Source: Streptomyces sp. NBC_00271 (GTDB taxonomy: Bacteria; Actinomycetota; Actinomycetes; Streptomycetales; Streptomycetaceae). Taken from it: a DNA stretch of 64,000 nucleotides. A model generated the notes under the pieces. That model saw nothing but the letters and a program-made list of their open reading frames with translations, ran no database searches and was not told where the DNA came from. Positions 33,632 to 40,645 of the stretch are shown one piece after another. Numbering within the stretch: position 1 is the stretch's first letter; each line of letters begins with the position of its first letter. The position numbers and the translations under genes were made by a program. The stretch spans positions 6,200,001 through 6,264,000 of the forward strand of contig NZ_CP108070.1 in assembly GCF_036178845.1 (NCBI RefSeq), written 5' to 3'.

Positions 33632-34564
33632 ATGCTGCTGCGTCAGCTGGAGTACCTGGTCGCGCTGGCCAGGGAGCGGCACTTCGCCCGCGCGGCGGCC
33701 GCCTGCTTCGTCTCGCAGCCCTCGTTGTCCGCCGCGATCCGCCGTCTCGAACACGAGCTGGACGTGCCGATCGTGCGCCGGGGCAGACGGTACGAGGGGC
33801 TGACCCCGGAGGGGGAGGTGGTACTCGCCTGGGCGCACCGCATCCTCGCCGAACGCGACGCCCTGCACCAGGAGTTGTCGGCGCTGCGCGGCGGCCTCAC
33901 CGGCACCCTGCGCCTGGGTATCGTCCCCACCGCGCTGCCCGCCGCCTCCCTCCTCACCACCCCGTTCTGCGAACGCCACCCGGGGGCCCGCGTCGCCCTG
34001 GAGTCCCTGTCGTCGGCCGAGATCACCCAGGGGCTCGCCGAGTTCGAACTCGACGCGGCGATGACGTATCTCGACGACGAAGAGCTCCGTCACGTACGCC
34101 GCTTCCCGCTGTACGAGGAGCGGTATGTGCTCCTCACCCCGGTGACCGGTCCGCTCGGCGCGGCGACGACCGCCCGCTGGGCGCACGCGGCCGCCCTGCC
34201 CCTGTGCCTGCTGAGTCCCCGGATGCGCAACCGGCGGATCATCGACGAGTGCTTCGCGGCGGACGGCGCGCAGGCGACCCCGGCGATCGAGTCGGACAGT
34301 GTCGCCGGGCTGTACGCGCATCTGCCCAGTGGCCGCTGGTCCAGCGTGATCTCCCATGCCTGGCTGCACATGTTCGGGGTGCCGGAGGGGATGCGGGTGG
34401 TTCCGTTGGAGGGGCCCGCGCACGGACCGAGGGTGGGGCTGGTCGTGGCGCGGGACGATCCTCCGTCCGTCCTCGCGGAGGCGCTGTTGACGGTGGCGCG
34501 GGAGGCGCGGGTGAGGGACGCGCTGGACACTCTGCTCCACACCTATCTGGGCGGGCGCGGCTGA
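33632..34564 (+). CDS. LysR-family regulator, probably of formate dehydrogenase
   Basis: 310 residues. The N-terminal LysR helix-turn-helix is MLLRQLEYLVALARERHFARAAAACFVSQPSLSAAIRRLEHEL, followed by the effector-binding domain (GTLRLGIVPTALPAASLLTTPFCERHPGARV). It is immediately upstream of NAD-formate dehydrogenase on the same strand, and a GATAG-N7-CTATC dyad lies between them. It therefore likely senses formate or a related acid and controls the dehydrogenase. Confidence 0.88.
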   Translation: MLLRQLEYLVALARERHFARAAAACFVSQPSLSAAIRRLEHELDVPIVRRGRRYEGLTPEGEVVLAWAHRILAERDALHQELSALRGGLTGTLRLGIVPTALPAASLLTTPFCERHPGARVALESLSSAEITQGLAEFELDAAMTYLDDEELRHVRRFPLYEERYVLLTPVTGPLGAATTARWAHAAALPLCLLSPRMRNRRIIDECFAADGAQATPAIESDSVAGLYAHLPSGRWSSVISHAWLHMFGVPEGMRVVPLEGPAHGPRVGLVVARDDPPSVLAEALLTVAREARVRDALDTLLHTYLGGRG

Positions 34565-34575
34565 CGGCGGGAGTT

Positions 34576-34592
34576 GATAGCCGCCGTCTATC
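34576..34592. promoter_or_regulatory. LysR-type dyad upstream of formate dehydrogenase
   Basis: GATAG-N7-CTATC, 5-bp arms and T-N11-A-like spacing, in the 135-base gap between the LysR gene and the dehydrogenase. A weaker AGCGA/TCGCT repeat follows. Confidence 0.5.
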
Positions 34593-34699
34593 CGGGCATA
34601 GCGAGGTTCGCTTTGACCAGCGCGATCGGCTCCGAGGATGGTGACAGCACCGTCCGTTCGACGGAGCCCACGATCAACGGAGTTGAGGAGAGCCGCGTC

Positions 34700-35860
34700 A
34701 TGGCCAAGGTGCTCTGCGTGCTGTACGACGACCCGACCGACGGATACCCCACGACGTACGCCCGGGACGATCTCCCCGTCATCGACCACTATCCCGGCGG
34801 CCGGACCACGCCCACCCCGAAGGCGATCGACTTCACCCCCGGCCACCTCCTCGGCAGCGTGAGCGGCGAACTCGGTCTGCGCCGCTTCCTGGAGGAGCGC
34901 GGGCACACCCTGGTCGTCACCTCCGACAAGGGCGGTGACGGTTCCGTCTTCGACCGGGAGCTGCCGGACGCGGACGTCGTCATCTCGCAGCCGTTCTGGC
35001 CCGCCTATCTGACCCCCGAGCGGATCGCCGCCGCGAAGAACCTGAAGCTGGCGATCACGGCGGGCATCGGCTCCGACCACGTCGACCTCGACGCCGCCGT
35101 CGCCCACGGGGTGACGGTAGCTGAGGTGACGTACTCCAACAGCATCAGCGTCGCGGAGCACGTCGTGATGATGACGCTCTCGCTGGTGCGCAACTACCTG
35201 CCCTCCCACCAGGTCGTCCTCGACGGCGGCTGGAACATCGCGGACTGCGTGGCCCGCTCCTACGACCTCGAAGGCATGCACGTCGGTACGGTCGCCGCCG
35301 GCCGCATCGGCCTCGCGGTGCTGCGCCGGCTCGCGCCCTTCGACGTGAAGCTGCACTACACCGACCGCCACCGCCTGTCCGAGGACGTCGAGCGTGAACT
35401 CGGGCTGGTCTGGCACGAGAGCGCCGCCGACATGGTCCCGCACTGCGACGTCGTCACCATCAACGCCCCGCTCCACCCGGAGACCGAGGGACTCTTCGGC
35501 GACGAACTGCTCGCGAAGATGAAGCGCGGCGCCTATCTCATCAACACGGCCCGGGCGAAGATCACCGACCGGGACGCCGTCGAACGCGCCCTGCGCAGCG
35601 GGCAGTTGGCGGGCTACGCGGGTGACGTCTGGTATCCGCAGCCCGCTCCTGCCGACCACCCCTGGCGCACCATGCCGCACCACGGAATGACCCCGCACAT
35701 CTCGGGTTCGTCGCTGTCCGCGCAGGCCCGTTACGCGGCGGGCACCCGGGAGATCCTGGAGTCCTGGCTCGACGGGACCCCGATCCGGGACGAGTACCTG
35801 ATCGTCGACGGGGGTGCGTTGGCGGGGACGGGGGCGCACTCGTACTCGGTCACGCGCTGA
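34700..35860 (+). CDS. NAD-dependent formate dehydrogenase
   Basis: 386 residues, the standard length of metal-free NAD-formate dehydrogenase. Features are the N-terminal KVLCVLYDDP, the formate-site block SQPFWPAYLTPERI, AGIGSDHVDL, the GxGxxG-like nucleotide loop in VGTVAAGRIGLAVLRRL, the catalytic Arg in INTARAKITDR, and the HHGMTPHISGSSLS motif with catalytic His. It oxidises formate to CO2, yielding NADH. GAGGAG precedes ATG 34700. It needs no molybdenum, although it lies inside the Mo gene cluster. Confidence 0.94.
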   Translation: MAKVLCVLYDDPTDGYPTTYARDDLPVIDHYPGGRTTPTPKAIDFTPGHLLGSVSGELGLRRFLEERGHTLVVTSDKGGDGSVFDRELPDADVVISQPFWPAYLTPERIAAAKNLKLAITAGIGSDHVDLDAAVAHGVTVAEVTYSNSISVAEHVVMMTLSLVRNYLPSHQVVLDGGWNIADCVARSYDLEGMHVGTVAAGRIGLAVLRRLAPFDVKLHYTDRHRLSEDVERELGLVWHESAADMVPHCDVVTINAPLHPETEGLFGDELLAKMKRGAYLINTARAKITDRDAVERALRSGQLAGYAGDVWYPQPAPADHPWRTMPHHGMTPHISGSSLSAQARYAAGTREILESWLDGTPIRDEYLIVDGGALAGTGAHSYSVTR

Positions 35861-35927
35861 TTCGTACGCCGTCACGCGCCGAGTCGTACGCCGTCATCCG
35901 CTGAGGGAGCAGCCGGCCGCCGCCCGT

Positions 35928-36323
35928 TCAGACCCGGTCGATGTGCACGTTCGTCGACTTCACGCGGGCGGTGGCCTCCATGCCGACCTCGAGGCCGAGT
36001 TCCTCCACGGCCTCCCGGGTCAGCAGGGAGACCAGCCGGTGCGGTCCGGCCTGGATCTCCACCTGGGCCGCCACGTCGCCGAGCTTCACGGCGGTGACGA
36101 TGCCCGGGAACGCGTTGCGCACAGAGGTGTAGGAGGCGTCCTCCTCACCGCTGCCGCCCTTGGCGAGCTCGACGGAGAACGCGGCCAGATCCCGCCCGTC
36201 GATCAGCCGCCGCCCGCCCTCGTCCCGGTGCGTCGCCATCCGCCCGGCGTCCGCCCACCGCCGTGCGGTGTCCGGGCTCACGCCGAGCAGCCGGGCCGCC
36301 TGACCGATGGTGTAGGACTGCAT
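35928..36323 (-). CDS. MerR-type HTH fused to TOBE (molybdate-responsive regulator)
   Basis: 131 residues from ATG 36323. The N-terminal ~55 residues are a MerR-type winged helix (YTIGQAARLLGVSPDTARRWADAGRMATHRDEGGRRLIDGRDLAAF). The C-terminal ~68 residues are a TOBE/Mop oxyanion-binding module (SVRNAFPGIVTAVKLGDVAAQVEIQAGPHRLVSLLTREAVEELGLEVGMEATARVKSTNVHI). The fusion resembles ModE in function, sensing molybdate and repressing uptake. A perfect CTTGCATATGCAAG palindrome lies 25 bases upstream and the same motif recurs at modA. Confidence 0.85.
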   Translation of the reverse strand: MQSYTIGQAARLLGVSPDTARRWADAGRMATHRDEGGRRLIDGRDLAAFSVELAKGGSGEEDASYTSVRNAFPGIVTAVKLGDVAAQVEIQAGPHRLVSLLTREAVEELGLEVGMEATARVKSTNVHIDRV

Positions 36324-36347
36324 GCGCGCCAAGATAGGCGCGAGATC

Positions 36348-36361
36348 CTTGCATATGCAAG
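36348..36361. promoter_or_regulatory. CTTGCATATGCAAG palindrome before MerR/TOBE gene
   Basis: Perfect 14-bp palindrome upstream of the start; its half-site ATGCAAG is shared with the modA promoter site at 32971-32980. Likely the regulator's operator. Confidence 0.65.
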
Positions 36362-36378
36362 CAAGCCCTTGGGCCGCG

Positions 36379-36798
36379 TCAGAGATCGCCCTTGACGTAC
36401 GAGCGGGCCGCCGCCATGACGTCCTTGTGCCGGTCCTCGGCGATGGCCTGCAGCGGTGAGTCGTCCTCCAGCTGCGGATTCATGCCGATCATCCAGGCGC
36501 GTGCCGTGTGGCAGTTCTCCTGGAGCTCGATGATCTGGAACACCTGGTAGGCCGCCCGCAGGCGCAGCTCGGAGTCGATTCTCGGGCTGTTCTGGGCGCT
36601 GGACCACTTGCCGACCTGCTTCGGGTCCTCGATACCGGCGATGAACGCGGTGAGCTTCTGCCCGAAGTTGTCCTGGAGGAAGCGCGCTATGTCGGCGATC
36701 GACTTCTGGACCGTGTTGGCGTGCGCGGTGGTCTCGGTGACCTTGTCGGTGACGCTCGTGGTGACCGTCTTGGCCGCGGGCTCTCGCAGTGGCTGCAT
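36379..36798 (-). CDS. Xre/MbcA/ParS-type antitoxin
   Basis: 139 residues. Helical throughout: VQKSIADIARFLQDNFGQKLTAFIAGIEDPKQVGKWSSAQNSPRIDSELRLRAAYQVFQIIELQENCHTARAWMIGMNPQLEDDSPLQAIAE. This is the HTH-plus-DUF2384-like pattern that partners RES toxins. ATG 36798 has GCGAGGAA upstream. The RES gene lies upstream on the same strand, separated by about 310 bases, which is unusual; a strong-RBS mini-ORF lies in between. Confidence 0.82.
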   Translation of the reverse strand: MQPLREPAAKTVTTSVTDKVTETTAHANTVQKSIADIARFLQDNFGQKLTAFIAGIEDPKQVGKWSSAQNSPRIDSELRLRAAYQVFQIIELQENCHTARAWMIGMNPQLEDDSPLQAIAEDRHKDVMAAARSYVKGDL

Positions 36799-36818
36799 GA
36801 TTCCTCGCTTCCTGGCGG

Positions 36819-36875
36819 TCATGAAACGGGTAAGACGCGGGATGGCGCGAGGGGCGACAGACGGGGTGTCAACAT
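36819..36875 (-). CDS. Possible 18-aa leader peptide before antitoxin gene
   Basis: ATG 36875 with GAGGAG upstream encodes MLTPRLSPLAPSRVLPVS and stops 20 bases before the antitoxin start. The good ribosome binding site, rather than conservation, is the argument. It may couple translation of the antitoxin. The remaining 36876-37111 stretch, on both sides of it, holds no other gene that I can see. Confidence 0.35.
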   Translation of the reverse strand: MLTPRLSPLAPSRVLPVS

Positions 36876-37111
36876 GGCGTCTCCTCAGTTGTGTTGAGGG
36901 AAGTCTACCCGTGCGAGGGTCTCTCACTCCACCGTTTTCCCCCCTTCAATCCCCTGTGAAATCCCCCCTCGAAAGTGGCGTGAGGGGTTTGACCAGGGAT
37001 TTTCTCCGGTGCCGCCGGTGGGTGCGGGACGGAGCACCGCTCGATCGGGCGACGCGGGTGCGGCCGAACGCCCGGGGCGCGGGCGCCGTTCGGCGGACCC
37101 GAAGGCCCCGT

Positions 37112-37825
37112 TCAGAAGATTCGCAGGCCGTACTCCGCCGCGACCGCGCGCAGTTCGGGGGACTCCGGCTGGATGGGGCGCCGCTCGGCCTCGACGAGAT
37201 CGACGTCGTGGAAGATGGCCCAGCAGGTGCGGCCGCCGTATCCGGAGCGGTAGGCGATGCCCTGGGCCAGCCGGTGGCCGGCTTCGTTGCGCTGGGCGAC
37301 CGTCCAGGCCGCGATCTGCCGGGCGAGCCTGCGGTCGCGCCCGTGGATGTGCAGGTCGGTGAGCGGGGGCTCGATGTCCCACGCCGCCAGCTCGCCCTGG
37401 AGTTCGCGCGCGAGGACGGCCCGGGTGGCCTCGGCGTCGACGTCGAGGAACTGGGCGTCCTTGGCGGGTTCGAGCCGGACCAGGATGTGGTCCTCGCGCC
37501 AGCCCGAGGCCAGGTGGCCGAGCCTCATGTGGCTGGGCCGCTCGTCCCACTCGTGGCCGATGAGCCCGCGCAGCTTGGGATGGACGCGGAAGGGCGCGAG
37601 CGCCTCGGCGTAACAGCCGGCCGGATCGCTGGCGCAGTACAGCATTCCGTAGGTGGCGAGGCTGAAGCGGCCCGCGCTGGAGCCCTGACTGGTCTCGGGT
37701 TCGAGCCGGTTGTACTCCTTGGGGTGGTCCCTCTTGCCCAGCCGCCACACTCCGCGTTCCGGAGCGGGGACGAGGGACGGTGACGGTAAGTGGGCTGTGG
37801 TCACCGCCGAAGGGCTGTTGTTCAT
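37112..37825 (-). CDS. RES-domain toxin
   Basis: 237 residues. The RES landmarks are present: RGVWRLGKRDHP (Arg), GMLYCASDPAGCYAEALAPFR (Glu) and GIAYRSGYGGRTCWAIFHDVD (Ser-x-R-type). RES toxins such as MbcT deplete NAD+ by phosphorolysis or glycohydrolysis inside the cell. The preferred ATG 37825 follows AGGACCAGG. The antitoxin gene lies downstream, the reverse of the usual antitoxin-first order. It is preceded by a gap of 381 bases holding repeats. Confidence 0.82.
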   Translation of the reverse strand: MNNSPSAVTTAHLPSPSLVPAPERGVWRLGKRDHPKEYNRLEPETSQGSSAGRFSLATYGMLYCASDPAGCYAEALAPFRVHPKLRGLIGHEWDERPSHMRLGHLASGWREDHILVRLEPAKDAQFLDVDAEATRAVLARELQGELAAWDIEPPLTDLHIHGRDRRLARQIAAWTVAQRNEAGHRLAQGIAYRSGYGGRTCWAIFHDVDLVEAERRPIQPESPELRAVAAEYGLRIF

Positions 37826-37997
37826 CCTGGTCCTCGCTGCTGAGCCGATGGTCTGCGGCCGCTGCCGCACTGCCGGGGCGCCGCCCGGCGGGCCGAGGGT
37901 CCCGGGCTCGGGTGGCCCGCGCGGCCCGCGTGCCGTGCGGAAGGCGCCGCGCGGTCCGCGCGGTCCGCACGAGGCGCGCGTCCCTGTGTCCCGCAGG

Positions 37998-38045
37998 TTC
38001 CCGTGCCCGTACGTTCCCGTGCGCGTACGTTCCTGTGCCCGTACG
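37998..38045. repeat. Three tandem 16-bp repeats
   Basis: Units TTCCCGTGCCCGTACG, TTCCCGTGCGCGTACG and TTCCTGTGCCCGTACG in the RES upstream region. Confidence 0.85.
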
Positions 38046-38052
38046 TGTCTCT

Positions 38053-38083
38053 CGCCCGTATGTTCCGCCGGAACATGCGGGCG
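38053..38083 (-). terminator. 14-bp-arm hairpin after the WD40 gene
   Basis: CGCCCGTATGTTCC and its complement (one mismatch) flank GCC. The core TGTTCC/GGAACA is perfect. It could terminate the minus-strand WD40 operon or act as an operator for the RES gene. Confidence 0.6.
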
Positions 38084-38206
38084 ATCATTCTCCCGTAGCG
38101 CGCGCCCCGGGATGACCGCTTCCACGCCGTGGCGGGGGCGCGAGAGGGGGGCGCTGGGGCACACGGGAGGCGCACGTCCATATTCGGCGGTCCGGTGGGC
38201 GCCGGA

Positions 38207-40645
38207 TCAGCGCCCCTCCATTCGGATGCCGAACACGCATACGCCAGCGACTCCGGCCGCGAGGAGGACGGGGTGCGCGAGGTGCGGGCCGCCCGGCTGC
38301 CGGGCGTCGAGCACGTCGAGGGCCCCGAGCGGGCTGCCCGTCACGATCCGCAGCAGGTGCGAGCCGGTGTCGGTGTCCCACAGGTGGATGGTCCCGCCGG
38401 GGCCCGTCGCCGCGAGGCAGGGGCGGCCGGCCGCGGTCCGGAAGAACGCCAGCGCGGCCACCGGCCCGTCGCCGATGTCCAGCCGGCGCCCGACCGGCCG
38501 CCCGGTGCCGGGATCCCAGAGCCGGATCGTGCCGTCCTCCCCGCCGGACGCGACGAGGACGGCACCGTCCGGCTCGTCGACGGGCACGGCGGCGACGGCG
38601 TTGACGATCCGCTGCTCGCAGTGGAGCGGCGCTCCCACGGGCCGCAGTGTGACCGGATCCCAGAGCCGGACGGTCCCGTCGGTGCCCGCCGAGACGATCC
38701 GCGGACCCTGCGCCGTGTCGAGCACGGCGACGTCCCGGACGCTGAGCAGATGGTCCTCCCGGCAGGCCAGCGCACACACCCGGTCGAGGTCCCAGAGGCG
38801 TACGGTGCCGTCGGCGCCCCCGGTGACCAGCAGGGTCCGCCCGTCGTGCGGGAAGGCGGCCATCGACCGCACCGGCAGGCTGTGGCCGAGGAGCCCGGCC
38901 AGCCGTGCGGGGGCGGCGTGGGCGCCCCGGTCCAGGGACCACAGCTGGACCCCGGCGTCGCTGTGCGCGGTCACCAGCAGGGGTTCGCCCCGGACGAGCG
39001 CCGAGGCGAAGGCGGTCACCGTGGCGTGGCCCGTCGGGAGGGGGACCGGGCGGCCGGTCCCGGTGTCCCACAGCGCCGTACCGGACTCGTCGGCCACGGC
39101 GATCAGCGGCGCCCCGGCGGTGGGCCCCGGACCGGACAGCGCCGCCGCGGTGACGGGCCGCCGGACCGCGCGCCCGGCGCCGACGCCCGGGCCGCCCGGC
39201 TTCCAGCGCCGCAGGGTGTGGTCCGCGCCGGCCGAGACGAGGAGTTCCTGCCCGGCCGGGGCGAAGAGTTCCCGCGAGGTGCCCGGCAGGGTGGTCAGAG
39301 CCACGGGAGGAGCGGTGTGCCCTTCCAGCGGGCCGCCGATCGCCGCGCCCGTCCGCGCGTCCCAGACCCGCAGGGTGTGGTCGCTGCCCCCGGACGCCAC
39401 CGCCGCCCGGCCCGCCACGGTCAGGGCGGTCAGGGCGACGACGGGCCCCGCGGGCGGAGCGGGCGCGACGGCCGTCTCCCGGCCCGTCGAGGCGTCCCGG
39501 AAACCGATGTACCCCGAGTCGTCGCAGAGCGCGTACCGCCCCGGCGCCGCGAGGTCCACCAGGGCCCGCACCGCCCCCTCGTGCTCGTGCTCGTGCGTGT
39601 ACCCGTCGGCCCGCCGCGGATCCCAGACGCGCACCCGCCGGCCCTGGGCCACGGCCAGCGCCATCCCCTCCGCCCCGCCCAGAGAGACCCCGCTCAGCAG
39701 GGCCGGCGCGGGATCCAGGGAGGGCAGCGGGGTGTCGACGGGCCGGAAGGTGACGGGATCCAGCGCGCCGAGACGGCCGTCGCTGTGGGCGACGAGGACG
39801 ACCTCCGGGGCGCCCTTCGCCGCGAAGAGGGTGAGGGCGCTGACCCAGGTGCCGGGGCGATGGACGGGTTCGGCGAGCAGCTGGCCCCGGGTGAGGTGCC
39901 AGACGCGCACCGAACCGTCGGTGCCCGCGGAGAGCAGCAGATCGCCCGGGAGCGGCAGCAGATGCTGGACCGCGCCGCCGTACGTGTGCAGCGGCGCCAT
40001 CGCCGGTACGCCGTGCGGCTCCCACATGCGGATCGTGCCGTGGTTGTCGCCGCTGACCAGCAGGGAGCGGCCGTCGGTGGTCGTGGTGCGGGTCAGCGAT
40101 TCGAGGCGGGTCTCGGAGACGGCCAGTACGTTGTCCTGCGCCGTCCAGTCGCTCCACAGCGGGGTGACGCGCGAGCCGGACACCCGCGCGGTGGACGGGT
40201 CGAGCGGGGTGCGGGGGCGGGTCGCCGCGTGATGGGCCAGGTGCAGACTCGTCAGCCGGGAGTGCGGACCGGCGCCGCCGATGAAGGGCTCGATGCGGGC
40301 CCACGCCTCCAGCCACTCCTGGCGTCGCGCGGCGCTCACCGCGTCGCTCTGCCGCAGCAGTGTGCGCACGTTCGCGCTGGACTCCCAGGGCAGTACGGCG
40401 AGCGGTACATGGGCGTCGTCGAGGACCTCGCCCCGGGCCGCGTGCTGGGCCAGGTGGCGGCTGAGATACGGGTGGGGCGGGATCGTCGGGTCCGCGGCGA
40501 CGAGCCGGGCCAGCGCCTCGGCGATGAGCCGGTGCGCGTCCTTCGTATCGGCCCACGCCTTCGAGTCGTCGGCCCATGTCTTCGAGTCGCCCGTGTCGGA
40601 GCGGCCCGGACGGGGCGCGCGGTACGGGCCGTCCGCGTCGCTCAT
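38207..40645 (-). CDS. WD40 beta-propeller protein coupled to caspase-NTPase
   Basis: 812 residues. About 165 N-terminal helical residues (DAHRLIAEALARLVAADPTIPPHPYLSRHLAQHAARGEVLDD) are followed by a long array of WD40 repeats ending in phrases such as VRVWHLTRG, LRVWDARTG, VRLWDLDRV, VRLWDPVTL, IRLWDPGTG and IHLWDTDTG, enough for two propellers. It has no catalytic motif and is cytoplasmic. The ATG overlaps the stop of the caspase-NTPase gene (ATGA). In other actinobacteria this WD40 part is often fused to the NTPase, so the two proteins likely form one sensor-effector complex with WD40 as ligand-binding part. Confidence 0.9.
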   Translation of the reverse strand: MSDADGPYRAPRPGRSDTGDSKTWADDSKAWADTKDAHRLIAEALARLVAADPTIPPHPYLSRHLAQHAARGEVLDDAHVPLAVLPWESSANVRTLLRQSDAVSAARRQEWLEAWARIEPFIGGAGPHSRLTSLHLAHHAATRPRTPLDPSTARVSGSRVTPLWSDWTAQDNVLAVSETRLESLTRTTTTDGRSLLVSGDNHGTIRMWEPHGVPAMAPLHTYGGAVQHLLPLPGDLLLSAGTDGSVRVWHLTRGQLLAEPVHRPGTWVSALTLFAAKGAPEVVLVAHSDGRLGALDPVTFRPVDTPLPSLDPAPALLSGVSLGGAEGMALAVAQGRRVRVWDPRRADGYTHEHEHEGAVRALVDLAAPGRYALCDDSGYIGFRDASTGRETAVAPAPPAGPVVALTALTVAGRAAVASGGSDHTLRVWDARTGAAIGGPLEGHTAPPVALTTLPGTSRELFAPAGQELLVSAGADHTLRRWKPGGPGVGAGRAVRRPVTAAALSGPGPTAGAPLIAVADESGTALWDTGTGRPVPLPTGHATVTAFASALVRGEPLLVTAHSDAGVQLWSLDRGAHAAPARLAGLLGHSLPVRSMAAFPHDGRTLLVTGGADGTVRLWDLDRVCALACREDHLLSVRDVAVLDTAQGPRIVSAGTDGTVRLWDPVTLRPVGAPLHCEQRIVNAVAAVPVDEPDGAVLVASGGEDGTIRLWDPGTGRPVGRRLDIGDGPVAALAFFRTAAGRPCLAATGPGGTIHLWDTDTGSHLLRIVTGSPLGALDVLDARQPGGPHLAHPVLLAAGVAGVCVFGIRMEGR

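Larger units (their letters stand above)
37826..38206. other. Gene-free gap with tandem repeats and large inverted repeat
   Basis: No protein gene is supported. It contains GCGGTCCGC-type short repeats (~37949-37970), three 16-bp tandem units at 37998-38045 and a 14-bp-arm inverted repeat at 38053-38083. It lies downstream of the WD40 gene and upstream of the RES gene. Confidence 0.6.

Noticed and set aside
32960..35875. A 971-codon minus-strand open frame opposite LysR and formate dehydrogenase
   Set aside because: Shadow of high-GC codons; the plus strand holds recognisable proteins throughout.
37998..38045. CRISPR-like array
   Set aside because: The 16-bp units are directly adjacent with no spacers and no cas genes nearby.
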